This document shows positions 4,858 to 5,962 of a DNA stretch of 5,962 nt, in pieces (positions within the stretch are counted from its first letter, which is position 1; each line of letters begins with the position of its first letter). The notes beneath the pieces were generated by a model, which was not told where the DNA came from, searched no databases, and saw only the letters and a program-made list of their open reading frames with translations. Source of the DNA: Helicobacteraceae bacterium. Its GTDB lineage: Bacteria > Campylobacterota > Campylobacteria > Campylobacterales > Sulfurimonadaceae. A program made the position numbers and the translations under genes. The DNA lies in the NCBI GenBank assembly GCA_027081565.1, contig JALWKG010000100.1, positions 1 to 5,962 on the forward strand. Direction: 5' to 3'.

Positions 4858-5962
4858 ATGGGAATTTTCTCCTATTTCAGTTCACTTTTTTCGTCCAGTG
4901 AACCTGAAACATCACTGACCGGCAGTATGAACGATGAGGGCTTTGTCAGTAAAGACCTCTTTTACCAGATTTTGGACCTTGACTGTTCTGTCATCCTTTT
5001 TTACTCAAAAGAGAGTGGTTGGTTAGGTGCCAACAAGGTCTTTTTTTCTATGTTTGATTACGAGAACATCGAAGATTTCAGAAGCAAACATAGCAGTGTC
5101 AGAGAACTGTTTGAAAATGAGGCTGATGAGGTTTTTACTGATGAAGAAGACAAATGGCTGGACTACATCAAAGAGAACAAGCTTGATGAAGGTTACCGGG
5201 TAGACCTGCGTGACAAAAATGGTGACTTACGACATGTCAGTATCAAAGTGCGTCTGCTAAAACAAAAGGGCATTGATCTCTACCTTTTACAGATGGAGGA
5301 TATCTCCGAACTAGAAAATGCTCTGTGTAAGACCAATGAGATAGAACAGCTTAAGACAAAGTTCCTCTCAAACATAGGACATGAGTTTAGAACCCCTATG
5401 AACGGTATCTTAGGCTTTGTGGAACTTTTGGAACATACCCATCCTACTGAGAGCCAAAATGAGTACATCCACATGATCCACTCCTCAGCGCGAAACCTCA
5501 TGACCAACATCGAGAGTCTTCTGGACTTGGCACAGATGGAGGGTGGACGTTTTACGGAGAATGTCAGTGAATTCAATCTTTTTGCTGAGATGGAAGAGAT
5601 GGCACAACTCTACACTTCAGAGGGACGAGACAAGGGGATCAGTGTCTCTTTTTATGTAGGTGCCAAATTGCCGACTTATATCAAGGGTGATCTACGCAAG
5701 ATCAAGCAGATCATGAACAACCTTATTAATAATGCCTTGAAGTTTACCCCTAGAGGTGGTAAGGTCGTTGTTGAGGTGCGCTTGTTAAAATGGGATGATG
5801 ACAGTCGATGTACTATAGGCTTTACTGTAAGAGACACGGGTAAAGGGATACCTGCAGACCAGATCACCAAAGTGACCAAGCCATTTGAGTCGGGAGATCA
5901 GGCAGATCAGCGTCTGGGGATTGGTCTTAGTCTTTCTCATGGATTAGTAGAACTCTTAGGGG
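4858..5962 (+). CDS. Soluble PAS-type sensor histidine kinase (3' end outside window; possibly hybrid)
   Basis: Open from ATG 4858 to the window edge (368 codons), with AGGA at 4849-4852 five bases before the start. Residues 1-30 are Ser/Phe-rich (MGIFSYFSSLF) and might lie on a membrane, but there is no transmembrane helix, so a cytoplasmic signal is likely. Residues about 34-150 look like a divergent PAS domain ending in a PAC-like stretch (GYRVDLRDKNGDLRHVSIKV). A short coiled coil (150-170) leads to the HisKA helix, with phospho-acceptor His175 in HEFRTPMNGILGF. The ATPase domain shows the N box NNLINNALKFTP (Asn288, Asn292), the G1 box DTGKGIP (326-332), the F box KPFESG (Phe343) and the G2 box LGIGLSLSHG (353-362). 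The catalytic residues expected up to this point are present. The HEFRTPMNG form is common in hybrid kinases, so a receiver domain may follow outside the window. No partner regulator is visible and the signal is unknown. Confidence 0.9.
   Translation, partial: MGIFSYFSSLFSSSEPETSLTGSMNDEGFVSKDLFYQILDLDCSVILFYSKESGWLGANKVFFSMFDYENIEDFRSKHSSVRELFENEADEVFTDEEDKWLDYIKENKLDEGYRVDLRDKNGDLRHVSIKVRLLKQKGIDLYLLQMEDISELENALCKTNEIEQLKTKFLSNIGHEFRTPMNGILGFVELLEHTHPTESQNEYIHMIHSSARNLMTNIESLLDLAQMEGGRFTENVSEFNLFAEMEEMAQLYTSEGRDKGISVSFYVGAKLPTYIKGDLRKIKQIMNNLINNALKFTPRGGKVVVEVRLLKWDDDSRCTIGFTVRDTGKGIPADQITKVTKPFESGDQADQRLGIGLSLSHGLVELLG

Noticed and set aside
5280..5879. Minus-strand frames of 98 and 67 codons opposite the kinase
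   Set aside because: The plus strand encodes the HisKA and ATPase motifs here, and the antisense products show no domain.

Overview
The window looks like chromosomal DNA from a mesophilic member of the Campylobacterota (epsilonproteobacteria), perhaps near Sulfurovum, Sulfurimonas or Sulfuricurvum. The grounds are protein style, short intergenic gaps, AGGA-type ribosome binding sites and promoters with a good -10 but a poor -35. The placement is by impression only. No phage, IS, CRISPR, tRNA or rRNA is visible.

Positions 1-3772 are read on the plus strand. The window opens inside an unidentified gene (1-297). A tightly packed group follows: cmoA (328-1038), which makes carboxy-SAM for wobble-uridine modification of tRNA; a PepD-like M20 dipeptidase (1047-2318) 8 bases later; and an exported M23/LytM peptidoglycan endopeptidase (2308-3126) that overlaps the dipeptidase by 11 bases. 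The last two are probably translationally coupled. A small outer-membrane beta-barrel protein (3164-3772) follows, with its own promoter candidate.

Positions 3773-4017 separate two convergent genes. This stretch is partly G+C-rich, carries short repeats and a hairpin, and is the least explained DNA in the window. On the minus strand it holds a Cys-rich frame, and in another frame a short ORF that would reach 49 residues if two in-frame TGA codons were read through. A hairpin sits 14 bases after the first TGA. A dispersed intergenic repeat is the likelier explanation; a small selenoprotein is a testable long shot.

Positions 4018-4665 (minus) encode endonuclease III (nth). From 4858 to the window end (plus) runs a soluble PAS-type sensor histidine kinase, open at the right edge and probably a hybrid kinase. 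The two genes are divergent, and the 192 bases between their starts hold a promoter candidate for each. A clear hairpin lies in the kinase leader.

Functionally the window is mostly housekeeping: tRNA modification, peptide turnover, cell-wall remodelling, envelope, base-excision repair and signalling. I see no defence system or other clearly novel multi-gene system. The best leads are the convergent intergenic element, the kinase leader hairpin and the apparently leaderless cmoA promoter.
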